Source: AC-52 sp044870295
GTDB lineage: Bacteria > Actinomycetota > UBA4738
Length of the DNA: 26,331 nt
Direction of reading: 5' to 3'
NCBI GenBank assembly: GCA_044870295.1
Contig: JBIOYQ010000031.1
Coordinates: 1 to 26,331, forward strand
Translations under genes and position numbers: made by a program
The notes under the pieces: model-generated
The model's database searches: none
Seen by the model: only the letters and a program-made list of their open reading frames with translations
What the model was told of the DNA's origin: nothing
Shown: one piece after another, positions 7,803-15,026 of the stretch
How positions within the stretch are numbered: position 1 is the stretch's first letter
Layout: each line of letters starts with the position of its first letter

Positions 7803-9419
7803 ATGGCGCAACCAGTCGCTGACAGCAACGGCAGCCGAGGCCAGACCCTCACCACCGTCAGGACGCCTCAGGAAGCGAAGGCCGACCGTCGCAAATGGTG
7901 GGTGCTGGTCGCCATGGTGTTCGGCCTGTTCATGCCCATGCTCGACAACCTCGTGGTGAACGTGGCCCTTCCAACGATTCAGCGCGAGCTCGGAGCAGGC
8001 GTCTCCGGTCTCCAGTGGATCATCGACGCCTACACGCTCACGTTCGCCTCGTTCATGCTCACGGGCGGGGCGCTCGGCGACCTCTACGGGCGCAAGCGGT
8101 TCTTCATGGCCGGCCTGGCGACCTTCACCATCGGGTCGCTGCTGTGCGGCCTGTCGGGGTCCATCGGCCAACTGATCGCGTTCCGAGCCATCCAGGGGCT
8201 CGGCGCGGCCATGCTGCTGCCGGGTTCGCTGTCGATCATCACGGCCACCTTCAGCGGCCGGGAGCGCGGGGCCGCCATCGGGATCTGGGCGGCCATGTCG
8301 GGGCTGGCCATTGCCATCGGCCCGGTCGTGGGCGGGTTCCTGGTGGAACACGTCTCGTGGCAGAGCATCTTCTACATCAATGTCCCGATCGGGATCCTCG
8401 GCCTCACCATGACGGCGCTGTTGGTGACCGAGTCGCGTGACCCGAGTCGATCGCGCCGGCTCGACCCCGCCGGCCTGGTCACGGGGACCACCGGGCTCTT
8501 CTTCCTCGTGTACGCCCTGATCGAGGGCAACGCCAGGGGCTGGACCGATGGCCTGATCCTGGGGGCGTTCGTCCTGTCGGCGGTCGTGCTGTCGCTCTTC
8601 TTCTATGTGGAGTCGCATCGAGAGTCGCCGATGCTGCCGCTGCACTTCTTCCGCAACCCGACCTTCGCCGCGGCGAACGTCGTGGCGGCGGCGATCTTCT
8701 TCGCGATGTTCGGAACCGTGTTCTTCCTCACGCTCTACCTGCAGAACGTGGAGGGCTACTCGCCGGTCGCGGCGGGCCTGCGGCTGCTCGCCTTCTCCGT
8801 GGTGATCCTGGTGGTGGCCCCCATCGCCGGCCGGCTCTCCGACCGGTTCGGGTCACGGTGGTTCATGACGGTCGGGCCGCTGATCGCCGCGTTCGGCATG
8901 GTCCTGCTGCTCCGGACCGAGGTCGGCTCGTCCTACACGACGGTGATCCTTCCGGCCTTCCTCGTGCTGGCCGCGGGCATGGCGGCCACCATGACGCCGA
9001 TGACGGCCGCGGTCATGGGGTCGGTGGAGACCCGGCACGCCGGTGTGGCGTCGGCGGCGACCAACACCAGCCGGGAGCTGGGCGGCGTGTTCGGCATCGC
9101 CCTGCTGGGGGCGGTGGTCACATCGGCGTTCACGAGGGCGTTCACGGCCCGGCTGATCGAGACCGGGCTGACGAAGACGGCCGCGACCAGGATCGTGAGC
9201 AAGCTGGGCGCGAGCGCCGCCGCGGGCAACGCCCAGGGCGGCTCGGGAGGTCCGGCCCTGACGCACGCCGTGCAGACCTCGTTCGTCCACGCCATCCATG
9301 TGGGCATCCTGGTGGCGGTCGGCTTCATGCTGCTGGCGTCCCTGGTGTCGGCCATCTTCGTGCGTAGTCACGTGACGCCCGAGGGCGAGGCCTTCGAAGG
9401 GCAGACCGTTGGCCACTGA
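7803..9419 (+). CDS. MFS drug exporter, DHA2 (EmrB/QacA) family
   Basis: A 538-residue major facilitator with about 14 hydrophobic segments, the DHA2 size. Features include the TM1 motif DNLVVNVALPTIQREL, loop motif A GGALGDLYGRKR, and the antiporter motif C region AIGPVVGGFLVEHVSWQSIFYINVP. These point to a proton-coupled multidrug exporter of the inner membrane; the drug is unknown. ATG 7803 is preferred over GTG 7773 because GGAAGG lies just upstream of it and the upstream frame runs through the operator. The stop overlaps the tetR start, so the two are translationally coupled. Expression is probably repressed by that TetR through the palindromes upstream and released by a ligand that is likely also exported. 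Confidence 0.93.
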   Translation: MAQPVADSNGSRGQTLTTVRTPQEAKADRRKWWVLVAMVFGLFMPMLDNLVVNVALPTIQRELGAGVSGLQWIIDAYTLTFASFMLTGGALGDLYGRKRFFMAGLATFTIGSLLCGLSGSIGQLIAFRAIQGLGAAMLLPGSLSIITATFSGRERGAAIGIWAAMSGLAIAIGPVVGGFLVEHVSWQSIFYINVPIGILGLTMTALLVTESRDPSRSRRLDPAGLVTGTTGLFFLVYALIEGNARGWTDGLILGAFVLSAVVLSLFFYVESHRESPMLPLHFFRNPTFAAANVVAAAIFFAMFGTVFFLTLYLQNVEGYSPVAAGLRLLAFSVVILVVAPIAGRLSDRFGSRWFMTVGPLIAAFGMVLLLRTEVGSSYTTVILPAFLVLAAGMAATMTPMTAAVMGSVETRHAGVASAATNTSRELGGVFGIALLGAVVTSAFTRAFTARLIETGLTKTAATRIVSKLGASAAAGNAQGGSGGPALTHAVQTSFVHAIHVGILVAVGFMLLASLVSAIFVRSHVTPEGEAFEGQTVGH

Positions 9420-10044
9420 GGTCGCGCCGGGCACGCGGGAGCAGATCCTGTCCGCCGCCGAGCAGGTCATCCAGGACCTGGGGATCAAGGGCGCCACCAC
9501 CCGGGAGATCGCCCGACGGGCGGGATGCGCCGAGGGAAGCATCTACCGGTACTTCCCCGACAAGGCCGCGCTGTTCCACGAGATCGTGAAGACCCGGTTC
9601 CCGGAGTTCCTCGAGCTCGTGGAGAGGCTGCCCGATCTGGCCGGGACGGCGACGGTGCGGAAGAACCTGGAGGCTCTGGCCGTGAATGCCATCGCCTTCT
9701 ACCGGACCGTTGCGCCCATGGTGGTCGGCGCGATGTCGGACCGCGAGCTGCTCGAAGAGCAGCGCCGCCACTTCGAGGAGAAGGAGGGCGGCCCCATGCG
9801 GGTGCTCCGGACGGTCACCTCCTACCTCTGGAAGGAACGGCGGCTGGGCCGGATCTCCGAACGAACCTCGCCGGAGCACCTGAGTCGAATGCTGCTGGGC
9901 ACGTGCTTCAGTCAGGCGTTGCTCGAGGCGCTCATCGGCGAGGACGCCCGCATCGGCACCGACCAGCAGTTCGCTCGCGACGTCGTCCGCACCCTCATGG
10001 AGGGCGCCGAGGCACCGAGGGGAGCGAGCCCGAAGCGGCGATGA
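9409..10044 (+). CDS. TetR-family transcriptional regulator of the exporter
   Basis: A 211-residue TetR-type protein. The N-terminal helix-turn-helix (about residues 10-56) shows TREQILSAAEQVI, GATTREIARRAGCAEGSIYRYFPDKAALF, the classic TetR signature. The C-terminal helical region is the ligand-binding and dimerisation part and is not assignable to a known ligand class. The start is TTG 9409 with GAAGGG upstream; it overlaps the exporter stop by 11 nt. Gene order and the paired palindromes before the exporter imply negative autoregulation of the whole operon. The next gene (DUF488) begins 3 nt after its stop. Confidence 0.92.
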   Translation: MATEVAPGTREQILSAAEQVIQDLGIKGATTREIARRAGCAEGSIYRYFPDKAALFHEIVKTRFPEFLELVERLPDLAGTATVRKNLEALAVNAIAFYRTVAPMVVGAMSDRELLEEQRRHFEEKEGGPMRVLRTVTSYLWKERRLGRISERTSPEHLSRMLLGTCFSQALLEALIGEDARIGTDQQFARDVVRTLMEGAEAPRGASPKRR

Positions 10045-10047
10045 CCG

Positions 10048-10587
10048 ATGAGGATCTTCACGGTCGGCCACGGGGCTCGCCCGGTCGAGGAGTTCCTGGC
10101 GGTCCTCCGATCCGCCGGCGTACGTCGCCTGGTCGACGTGCGGACGGCACCCGGGTCGCGCAAGCACCCACAGTTCGGGAAAGACGCCCTCGAGCGAGCT
10201 CTGGAAGAGGCCGACATCGACTACGTCTGGAAGAAAGAGCTGGGCGGGTGGCGGAAGCCCCGCCCGGACTCGCCGCACACCGCTCTGCGATCGGCATCGT
10301 TTCGGGGGTATGCCGACCACATGGGGACCGAGGAATTCGAGAGCGCCGTGCGTTGGCTGATCGAGACCGGCTCGGAGCAACCCACCTCGGTCATGTGTGC
10401 CGAGTCGCTCTGGTGGCGGTGCCATCGACGGATGCTGGCCGACGCCCTCGTGGCGCGTGGTTGCGAGGTGACGCACCTGCTGGCTCCAGGACGCAGCGAA
10501 CCCCATCGACTCCACCCGGCCGCCCGTCTGGATGGGACAGCGGTGATCTACGACCGCGAGCAGCCGGAACAGCAGCGGTTGGCCTAG
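10048..10587 (+). CDS. DUF488 family protein
   Basis: A 179-residue DUF488 protein. It begins with the family hallmark MRIFTVGHGARPVEEFLAVL, followed by LVDVRTAPGSRKHPQF and the cysteine-containing VMCAESLWWRCHRRMLAD near the C-terminal third, all usual for the family. The biochemical function is not established; the conserved histidines, arginine and cysteines could form a catalytic or metal site. It starts 3 nt after tetR, so it is probably the third gene of the exporter operon. Any link with drug efflux is not evident from sequence. The last bases overlap the stop of the convergent hypothetical gene. Confidence 0.88.
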   Translation: MRIFTVGHGARPVEEFLAVLRSAGVRRLVDVRTAPGSRKHPQFGKDALERALEEADIDYVWKKELGGWRKPRPDSPHTALRSASFRGYADHMGTEEFESAVRWLIETGSEQPTSVMCAESLWWRCHRRMLADALVARGCEVTHLLAPGRSEPHRLHPAARLDGTAVIYDREQPEQQRLA

Positions 10588-10988
10588 GCGCCCAGTTCCC
10601 GGAAACGGGCGAGCGCCCGGGCGAAGGCCTCGAGTGGCTCCATGAGGTCGCCGAGTGACCCATAGAGTTGCTCGTAACCCTCGGGTACATCACCCAGACG
10701 GAAGCGGGCGGCCCGGCGTCCCGATTCCTCGAGCGCCTCGAGGCAGAGCAGCCAGGTCTCTTGGACCTCAGGGACCCGCCACCGCGGCATGTGCCCGGTG
10801 GCTTCCCGGAGTCCCTCCTCGAATCGGGCCAGGGCTTCGGCCAGCGGGGTGCCCGGCGTGCGGCCACCGGGAGCCGCCGAGGCCAGCCCTCGCTTGGCCT
10901 CCTCGACGACATCCACGGTCCGGCGGAACGATGCGAACGCGTCCCTGAGCTCAGCAGGGACCGGGGCGGAGCGCCGGCGCCGAAACAT
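10584..10988 (-). CDS. Hypothetical helical protein, 134 residues
   Basis: I do not recognise this protein. It begins MFRRRRSAPVPAEL and is rich in Ala, Glu, Arg and Leu, with long amphipathic helix-like runs (residues 10-65 and 80-134). It has one cysteine and no signal peptide or membrane segment. Codon use matches its neighbours and the frame is clean, so I regard it as a real gene. ATG 10988 is preferred to the GTG/ATG candidates further upstream because a TACACT hexamer lies 9 nt before it, suggesting a leaderless transcript. It is divergent from the anti-sigma/sigma operon and overlaps the DUF488 stop by 4 nt. Confidence 0.65.
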   Translation of the reverse strand: MFRRRRSAPVPAELRDAFASFRRTVDVVEEAKRGLASAAPGGRTPGTPLAEALARFEEGLREATGHMPRWRVPEVQETWLLCLEALEESGRRAARFRLGDVPEGYEQLYGSLGDLMEPLEAFARALARFRELGA

Positions 10989-10997
10989 TGGACGGGC

Positions 10998-11003
10998 AGT
11001 GTA
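10998..11003 (-). promoter_or_regulatory. Candidate -10 of a leaderless promoter (134-aa protein)
   Basis: On the minus strand TACACT ends 9 nt before ATG 10988, with no ribosome site in between. It lies back to back with the sigma-operon promoter at 11026-11055. Confidence 0.35.
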
Positions 11004-11025
11004 GAGGCACCGAATGGCCTCCCCC

Positions 11026-11055
11026 GGATGGGATGAACCGCTTCCTGGGTACAAT
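11026..11055 (+). promoter_or_regulatory. SigmaB/F-type promoter of the stress-sigma operon
   Basis: GGATG (11026-11030), a 16-nt spacer and GGGTAC (11047-11052) match the Streptomyces sigmaB promoter form GNNTN-N14-16-GGGTAC. The overlapping TACAAT (11050-11055) could also serve a housekeeping sigma factor. Transcription would begin near 11060-11063, at the TTG I assign as the start of the anti-sigma gene. Because the operon encodes a SigB/F-type factor, autoregulation is a natural reading. Confidence 0.5.
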
Positions 11056-11062
11056 CCCGCCG

Positions 11063-11434
11063 TTGTCCGATCGCGTCGTCATCCGGATCCCCGCCACCAT
11101 CAAGCATGTTGCCTTGGTGCGGGCCACCGCGACCTCACTGGCCGCCATGCTGGATTTCACCTACGACCGGATCACCGACCTGCACATCGCCATCGACGAG
11201 ATCTGCTCGAGGATCCTGGCCACGTCGGCGCCGGCGGCCCGCCGCCTGGAGGTGACGTTCACGATCGATGGCGACGCCCTGCACATCCGGGCATGCGGGG
11301 ACGCCCCGACCCGCTCAGACGTCCCCTTCCTCACCACATGGTCCAAGGCCATCCTGGAGTCGGTGACCGACGGCGTCGAGATCGTTTCCCCCGACGACGT
11401 CGCTTGTGCCACCTTCTCCCTGGCGAAGGGGTGA
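11063..11434 (+). CDS. RsbW-like anti-sigma factor (GHKL ATP-binding)
   Basis: About 123 residues beginning SDRVVIRIPATIKHVALVRATATSL, the usual start of actinobacterial RsbW-type proteins. The N-box-like segment LHIAIDEICSRIL has the conserved acidic residues but lacks the canonical asparagine of the RsbW N-box, and the glycine boxes are weak, so kinase activity is uncertain. It probably binds the following sigma factor and releases it on stress through an anti-anti-sigma protein not in this window. TTG 11063 sits 7 nt after TACAAT, suggesting a leaderless message. ATG 11033 lies inside the promoter and is the alternative start. The stop overlaps the sigma start (GTGA), showing translational coupling. 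Confidence 0.8.
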   Translation: MSDRVVIRIPATIKHVALVRATATSLAAMLDFTYDRITDLHIAIDEICSRILATSAPAARRLEVTFTIDGDALHIRACGDAPTRSDVPFLTTWSKAILESVTDGVEIVSPDDVACATFSLAKG

Positions 11435-12222
11435 GGCAGCTGTCGCAGGAGCGCCACCCGCAACTTCCCAAGGACGAGGTCAAGCGCCTGTTCCGGGAGC
11501 TTCGGCAGAACGAGGATCCCGACATCCGCAACACGCTGATCGAGTCACACCTGGGCCTGGTGGAATACCTGGCTCGACGGTTCGCCGGGCGGGGCGAGCC
11601 ACTGGACGACCTGATCCAGGTGGCCGGCATCGGCCTGGTCAAGGCGGTCGACCGGTTCGATCCCGATCGCAACGTCGAGTTCTCGACCTACGCCACGCCC
11701 ACCATCGTCGGTGAGCTGAAGCGGCACTTCCGCGACAAGGGGTGGGCGGTACGGGTCCCCCGCCGGCTCCAGGAGCTGAACCTGCGCTTGGGATCGGTGA
11801 TCAGCCAGCTGTCGCAGGACCTGCAGCGGTCCCCCACCGTGGCGGAGATCGGCAAGGCCGCGGAGGCGACCGAGGACGAGGTCCTGGAGGCCCTGGACTC
11901 GGCGCACGCGTACAGCCTCATCTCGCTCGACTCCGGCCCCGACCGGGAGGGCCTCACCTACCACGACCAGATCGGGTACGTGGACGAGGCCCTCGAATCC
12001 CTGGAGGACCGGGTGAGCGTGGGTCCGCTGCTGAAGCAGCTGCCGGCCCGAGAGCGCCGCATGCTGCACCTCCGATTCTTCAAGGGCATGACCCAGAGCG
12101 AGATCGCCGACGAATTGGGCATCTCCCAGATGCACGTGTCACGCCTGCTGGCCAAGACGCTGGCCACGCTCCGGGAGGGGCTGGAGGACCGGGCGGCCGA
12201 CTGGCCGCCCCTCGAGGAGTGA
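11431..12222 (+). CDS. SigB/SigF-type alternative RNA polymerase sigma factor
   Basis: A 263-residue group 3 sigma factor. Region 2 is clear (LVEYLARRFAGRGEPLDDLI, GLVKAVDRFDPDRN, FSTYATPTIVGELKRHFRDK), then WAVRVPRRLQEL, a region 3 segment (RSPTVAEIGKAAEATEDEV) and a region 4 helix-turn-helix (GMTQSEIADELGISQMHVSRLLAKTL). This is the SigB/F/G layout of actinobacterial general or osmotic stress factors. Start GTG 11431 overlaps the anti-sigma stop by 4 nt, with GAAGGG upstream. Its -10 preference in relatives is GGGTAC/T, which is present before the operon. The lipid-kinase-like gene follows after 4 nt and is probably a co-transcribed target. Confidence 0.93.
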   Translation: MRQLSQERHPQLPKDEVKRLFRELRQNEDPDIRNTLIESHLGLVEYLARRFAGRGEPLDDLIQVAGIGLVKAVDRFDPDRNVEFSTYATPTIVGELKRHFRDKGWAVRVPRRLQELNLRLGSVISQLSQDLQRSPTVAEIGKAAEATEDEVLEALDSAHAYSLISLDSGPDREGLTYHDQIGYVDEALESLEDRVSVGPLLKQLPARERRMLHLRFFKGMTQSEIADELGISQMHVSRLLAKTLATLREGLEDRAADWPPLEE

Positions 12223-12226
12223 CGGC

Positions 12227-13144
12227 GTGCGGCGCCTCCTGCTGATCTCGAACGCCCAGGCCTTCCGGGTGAGCGCCTACCAACGCGACGTCATCGCCCG
12301 CGCGCTGGCGGCCGACTTCAAGGTGGAGGAGGTCCAGACCACGGGTCAGGGCCATGCCATCGAGATGGCGCGGGAGGCGGCGGCAGACGGCTACGAGGTG
12401 GTCGCGGCCATGGGCGGCGACGGCACCGTGAACGAGGTCGTCAACGGACTGATCGGAACCGACGCGTTCCTGGCGATCATCCCCGCGGGGTTGGAGAACG
12501 TGTTCGCCAGATCGCTCGGCCTTCCGAACGACCCGGTCGAGGCGACCGGATGGCTGATCGAGCACGCGCACGCCGCCCCTCGAAGGGTCCCGGCGGGGCG
12601 CGTGGACGGCCGGCACTTCATGGTGAACTGCGGGGTCGGGCTCGACGGCGCCATCGTTCGCGAGGTGGAAGGCCGGCACCGGGCGAAACAGCGGGGCGGC
12701 GAGTGGTTCATCATCCGGACGGGCCTGCGGGTCTTCTTCCGCGGCTACGACCGTCGCACGCCTCACGTCGAGCTGGCATGGGGATCGGGAGCGAGTGAGC
12801 AACGTCGCGACGGCCTGTTCCTGGCGATCGTCCAGAACACCTCGCCGTACACCTTCCTGGGGGACCGGGAGATGAGGCTGTGCCCCGGCGCGAACCTCGA
12901 GGACGGCCTGGAAGCACTCGGGTTGGACACGCTCCGTACCTCCGTGGCCCTGCGGGTGGTCCTGTCCGCGTTCGGCTCGGGCCGGCACGTCCGACGCCGG
13001 CACGTCGTCTATGCGAAGGCCCAGCCCGAGCTTCGCATCCGCTGCGACACGCCGCTGCCGGTGCAGGTGGACGGCGAGTTCATCGGCGAGCACACGGAAC
13101 TGACGGTGTCCTCCGTCCCAGGCGCCGTCAACGTCCTGTTCTGA
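12227..13144 (+). CDS. Diacylglycerol kinase-like lipid kinase
   Basis: A 305-residue DAGK_cat-family protein. The nucleotide-binding motif AMGGDGTVNEVVNGL is intact (residues 61-75). The next conserved loop, normally P-G-GTGN/TTN-FAR, reads IPAGLENVFARSLGLP, so the Gly-Thr pair is replaced. The C-terminal beta-sandwich ends with VQVDGEFIGEHTELTV, the usual family terminus. Expected role: ATP-dependent phosphorylation of diacylglycerol, sphingosine-like or another lipid, at the inner face of the membrane. GTG 12227 has GAGGAG upstream and lies 4 nt after the sigma gene, implying stress-linked expression. The 3' end overlaps the convergent glycerophosphodiesterase gene by 17 nt. Confidence 0.87.
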   Translation: MRRLLLISNAQAFRVSAYQRDVIARALAADFKVEEVQTTGQGHAIEMAREAAADGYEVVAAMGGDGTVNEVVNGLIGTDAFLAIIPAGLENVFARSLGLPNDPVEATGWLIEHAHAAPRRVPAGRVDGRHFMVNCGVGLDGAIVREVEGRHRAKQRGGEWFIIRTGLRVFFRGYDRRTPHVELAWGSGASEQRRDGLFLAIVQNTSPYTFLGDREMRLCPGANLEDGLEALGLDTLRTSVALRVVLSAFGSGRHVRRRHVVYAKAQPELRIRCDTPLPVQVDGEFIGEHTELTVSSVPGAVNVLF

Positions 13145-13892
13145 ACCCGGAGCGGTACCGGTCGCGGACGGCGACGCCCGCAGCCGGATCGTTGGTGGCC
13201 ACCGCGTCCACGCCCAGGGCGAACAGCCGGTCGACCGCGTCGGGGTCGTCCACGGTCCACGCTCCCACCCGGACGCCGGCCTCGTGGGCAGCTTCGACGA
13301 AGGGGCGGCCCTCCTCATAGAGGGCGGGAGCCTGCGGAAGGATGAACGCGTGACCTTGCGACTTCGCATACGCCAGGACCTCCCAGGGATCCAGCACCGC
13401 GGTCGTGATGAACCCGGTTGGGACGTCGGGGGCCACCTCTCGGACCCGTTCGATCGGCGACGCGTTGAACGACGACAGAATGACCTCGCCCTCGAACGCG
13501 ATCTCCCGGATCAATCGCACGCATTCCACCGCGGCGGCCTCGCCCGGCGAGTCATACCTGGGCTCGCCGGGGAGGTTCTTGATCTCGACGTCGACCCCGA
13601 TCAGGCCGGAGAGCTCGCGCAGCACCTCTTCCAGCGTGGGGACCTTCAACGCCAACCCCCGGTCCCCCGACGCATCCAGGGCTTTCACCTCGGCCAGCGT
13701 CATCTCGTTCACCAGGCCGGTTCCATCCGTGGTACGCGAGACGTCGGCGTCGTGCAGCACGACCGCTACGTGGTCTGCTGTAAGCCGTACGTCGAGCTCG
13801 ATGAAGTCGGCACCCACGTCGACGGCTGCGCGGAACGCTTCGAGGGTGTTCTCCGGATGGGTGGAGGAGGCGCCGCGGTGGGCGACGATCAC
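13128..13892 (-). CDS. Glycerophosphodiester phosphodiesterase (GDPD family)
   Basis: A 254-residue GDPD TIM-barrel enzyme. It opens with the diagnostic IVAHRGASSTHPENTLEAF, followed by GADFIELDVRLTADHVAVVLHDADVSRTTDGTG, which contains the catalytic histidines and metal-ligand Glu/Asp, then VDVEIKN and the late AGVRVGAWTVDDPDAVDRLFALGVDAVATNDP. It would hydrolyse glycerophosphodiesters to glycerol-3-phosphate and an alcohol. No signal peptide is visible, so it probably acts in the cytosol. The start is GTG 13892 with no good ribosome site. It faces the lipid-kinase gene and overlaps it by 17 nt; both act in glycerolipid turnover, though they are transcribed oppositely. Confidence 0.93.
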   Translation of the reverse strand: MIVAHRGASSTHPENTLEAFRAAVDVGADFIELDVRLTADHVAVVLHDADVSRTTDGTGLVNEMTLAEVKALDASGDRGLALKVPTLEEVLRELSGLIGVDVEIKNLPGEPRYDSPGEAAAVECVRLIREIAFEGEVILSSFNASPIERVREVAPDVPTGFITTAVLDPWEVLAYAKSQGHAFILPQAPALYEEGRPFVEAAHEAGVRVGAWTVDDPDAVDRLFALGVDAVATNDPAAGVAVRDRYRSGFRTGR

Positions 13893-13926
13893 CGGCCAGA
13901 TTTGTCGGTCAATTTCGATGAGCCCA

Positions 13927-13956
13927 TTGTGCCCGCCGAAAGCGCCTCAGTATAAT
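13927..13956 (+). promoter_or_regulatory. whiB promoter
   Basis: A perfect -10 TATAAT (13951-13956) lies 18 nt after a weak -35 TTGTGC (13927-13932). The predicted start near 13963 leaves a leader of about 90 nt before the TTG at 14052. The leader is G+C-rich, and I see no recognisable riboswitch in it. Confidence 0.55.
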
Positions 13957-14051
13957 CCGCCCCTCGCCGTGCTCGGCTTGGTCAGGGAGGACCGAGTCGC
14001 GCCGCGAGAAGGGACGCATCCACTGCCCGGGCCTCGCGAAGGGGGGACGCT

Positions 14052-14315
14052 TTGGACTGGGTTCACCGTGCGCGCTGCAAAGAAGAAGACCCTGAGCTCT
14101 TCTTCCCCATCGGGACCACGGGGCCGGCCGCCGCCCAGATCGCGGCAGCGAAGGCCATCTGCATGCTCTGCGACGTCAGGATGGAATGCCTCGAGTGGTC
14201 CATGGTCACAGGGCAGGACGCGGGCGTGTGGGGCGGGTTGTCGGAAGAGGAGCGGCGGGCCCTCAGGCGGGCTCGGCGGCGCGGCGAAGCGGCCAGGGTA
14301 CCCATCGCCGGCTGA
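14052..14315 (+). CDS. WhiB-family iron-sulfur transcriptional regulator
   Basis: An 87-residue WhiB-like protein. The four cysteines that bind a 4Fe-4S cluster are present: Cys9, then Cys37-X2-Cys40-X5-Cys46 in AICMLCDVRMECLEW. They are followed by the G[VI]WGG turn (AGVWGGLSEEERRALRRARRR) and a basic C-terminal tail for DNA contact. WhiB proteins are confined to actinobacteria and related phages; they bind the primary sigma factor and respond to redox or nitric oxide. The start is TTG 14052 with AGGGGGG 6-8 nt upstream. A strong TATAAT lies about 95 nt before it. The subclass (WhiB1, 2, 3 and so on) cannot be fixed by eye. Confidence 0.93.
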   Translation: MDWVHRARCKEEDPELFFPIGTTGPAAAQIAAAKAICMLCDVRMECLEWSMVTGQDAGVWGGLSEEERRALRRARRRGEAARVPIAG

Positions 14316-14321
14316 CCCAGC

Positions 14322-15026
14322 TCATACGCGGCTCGAGGGGCACAGGTCGTTCACCGGGCACACCTCGCAGCGCGGGGTGGGAGCCTTGCACACCCTGCGG
14401 CCGTGCTCGATCAGCACGTACGTGAACGAGAACCAGTCCCCGCGCGGGATGATCCGCATCAGGTCCTGCTCGATCTTGTCCGGGTCGCTGTTCGAGGTGA
14501 ACCCGAGCCGCTGGGACACCCGCCGGACGTGGGTGTCCACAGCGATCCCGGCCAGCTCGTCCCGGCGGTGTCGATCGGGATAGGCGTTCCCCTGGACGAT
14601 GTTGGCGGTCTTGCGAGCCACGCCGGGCAGCGTCACCAGCTCGGCCATGGTCTGCGGGACCTCGCCCCGGTACTCCTCCACGATCCTCTGGCACGCGCCC
14701 CGGATGGCCTTCGCCTTCTGGTTGAAGAACCCCGTCGGCCGGATGTCGGCGGCCAGCTCGGCCTCCGGGACGCTCAGGTAGTCCTGGCACGTGCGGTACT
14801 TGCCGAACAGCGTCGCGGTGACCTGATTGACACGCTCGTCCGTGCACTGCGCCGAGAGGATGGTTGCCACCAGGATCTCCAGCGGATTGCTGAAGTTCAG
14901 AGCCACCTTGGCGCCGGGGTACGCCTTCTTCAGCCGGCGGATGATCTCGGGGGCTCGTTCCTCCAGCGGGCTCTGCGCCGAGAGTCTCGGCGCCGCGCTC
15001 TCCTTCCGCCTCGGCCTGCCCTCCAT
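14322..15026 (-). CDS. nth: Endonuclease III (DNA glycosylase/AP lyase)
   Basis: A 234-residue endonuclease III. Motifs: ILSAQCTDERVN, the helix-hairpin-helix LPGVARKTANIV with catalytic Lys139, the catalytic aspartate in IAVDTHVRRVSQRLG (Asp164) and the C-terminal 4Fe-4S cluster C-X6-C-X2-C-X5-C (Cys213, 220, 223, 229). It removes oxidised pyrimidines and nicks at the abasic site. A short charged insertion (YPDRHRRDELAG) lies between the hairpin and the catalytic aspartate compared with E. coli Nth. The ATG shares one base with the stop of the upstream crotonase (TGATG), so the two are probably coupled. The N-terminal 20 residues are basic and probably disordered. Confidence 0.95.
   Translation of the reverse strand: MEGRPRRKESAAPRLSAQSPLEERAPEIIRRLKKAYPGAKVALNFSNPLEILVATILSAQCTDERVNQVTATLFGKYRTCQDYLSVPEAELAADIRPTGFFNQKAKAIRGACQRIVEEYRGEVPQTMAELVTLPGVARKTANIVQGNAYPDRHRRDELAGIAVDTHVRRVSQRLGFTSNSDPDKIEQDLMRIIPRGDWFSFTYVLIEHGRRVCKAPTPRCEVCPVNDLCPSSRV

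Noticed and set aside
9325..10515. A 396-codon minus-strand frame opposite tetR and DUF488
   Set aside because: Both opposite-strand proteins have diagnostic motifs; this frame has none.
11014..11430. N-terminal extension of the sigma-factor frame by 139 codons
   Set aside because: This part is the out-of-frame shadow of the RsbW-like gene; the overlapping GTGA at 11431 is the better start.
12080..13369. A 429-codon minus-strand frame across the lipid kinase
   Set aside because: It runs antisense to the DAGK motifs and part of the sigma factor and has low-complexity composition.
13957..14051. Riboswitch in the whiB leader
   Set aside because: The leader has no recognisable conserved core or paired arrangement.
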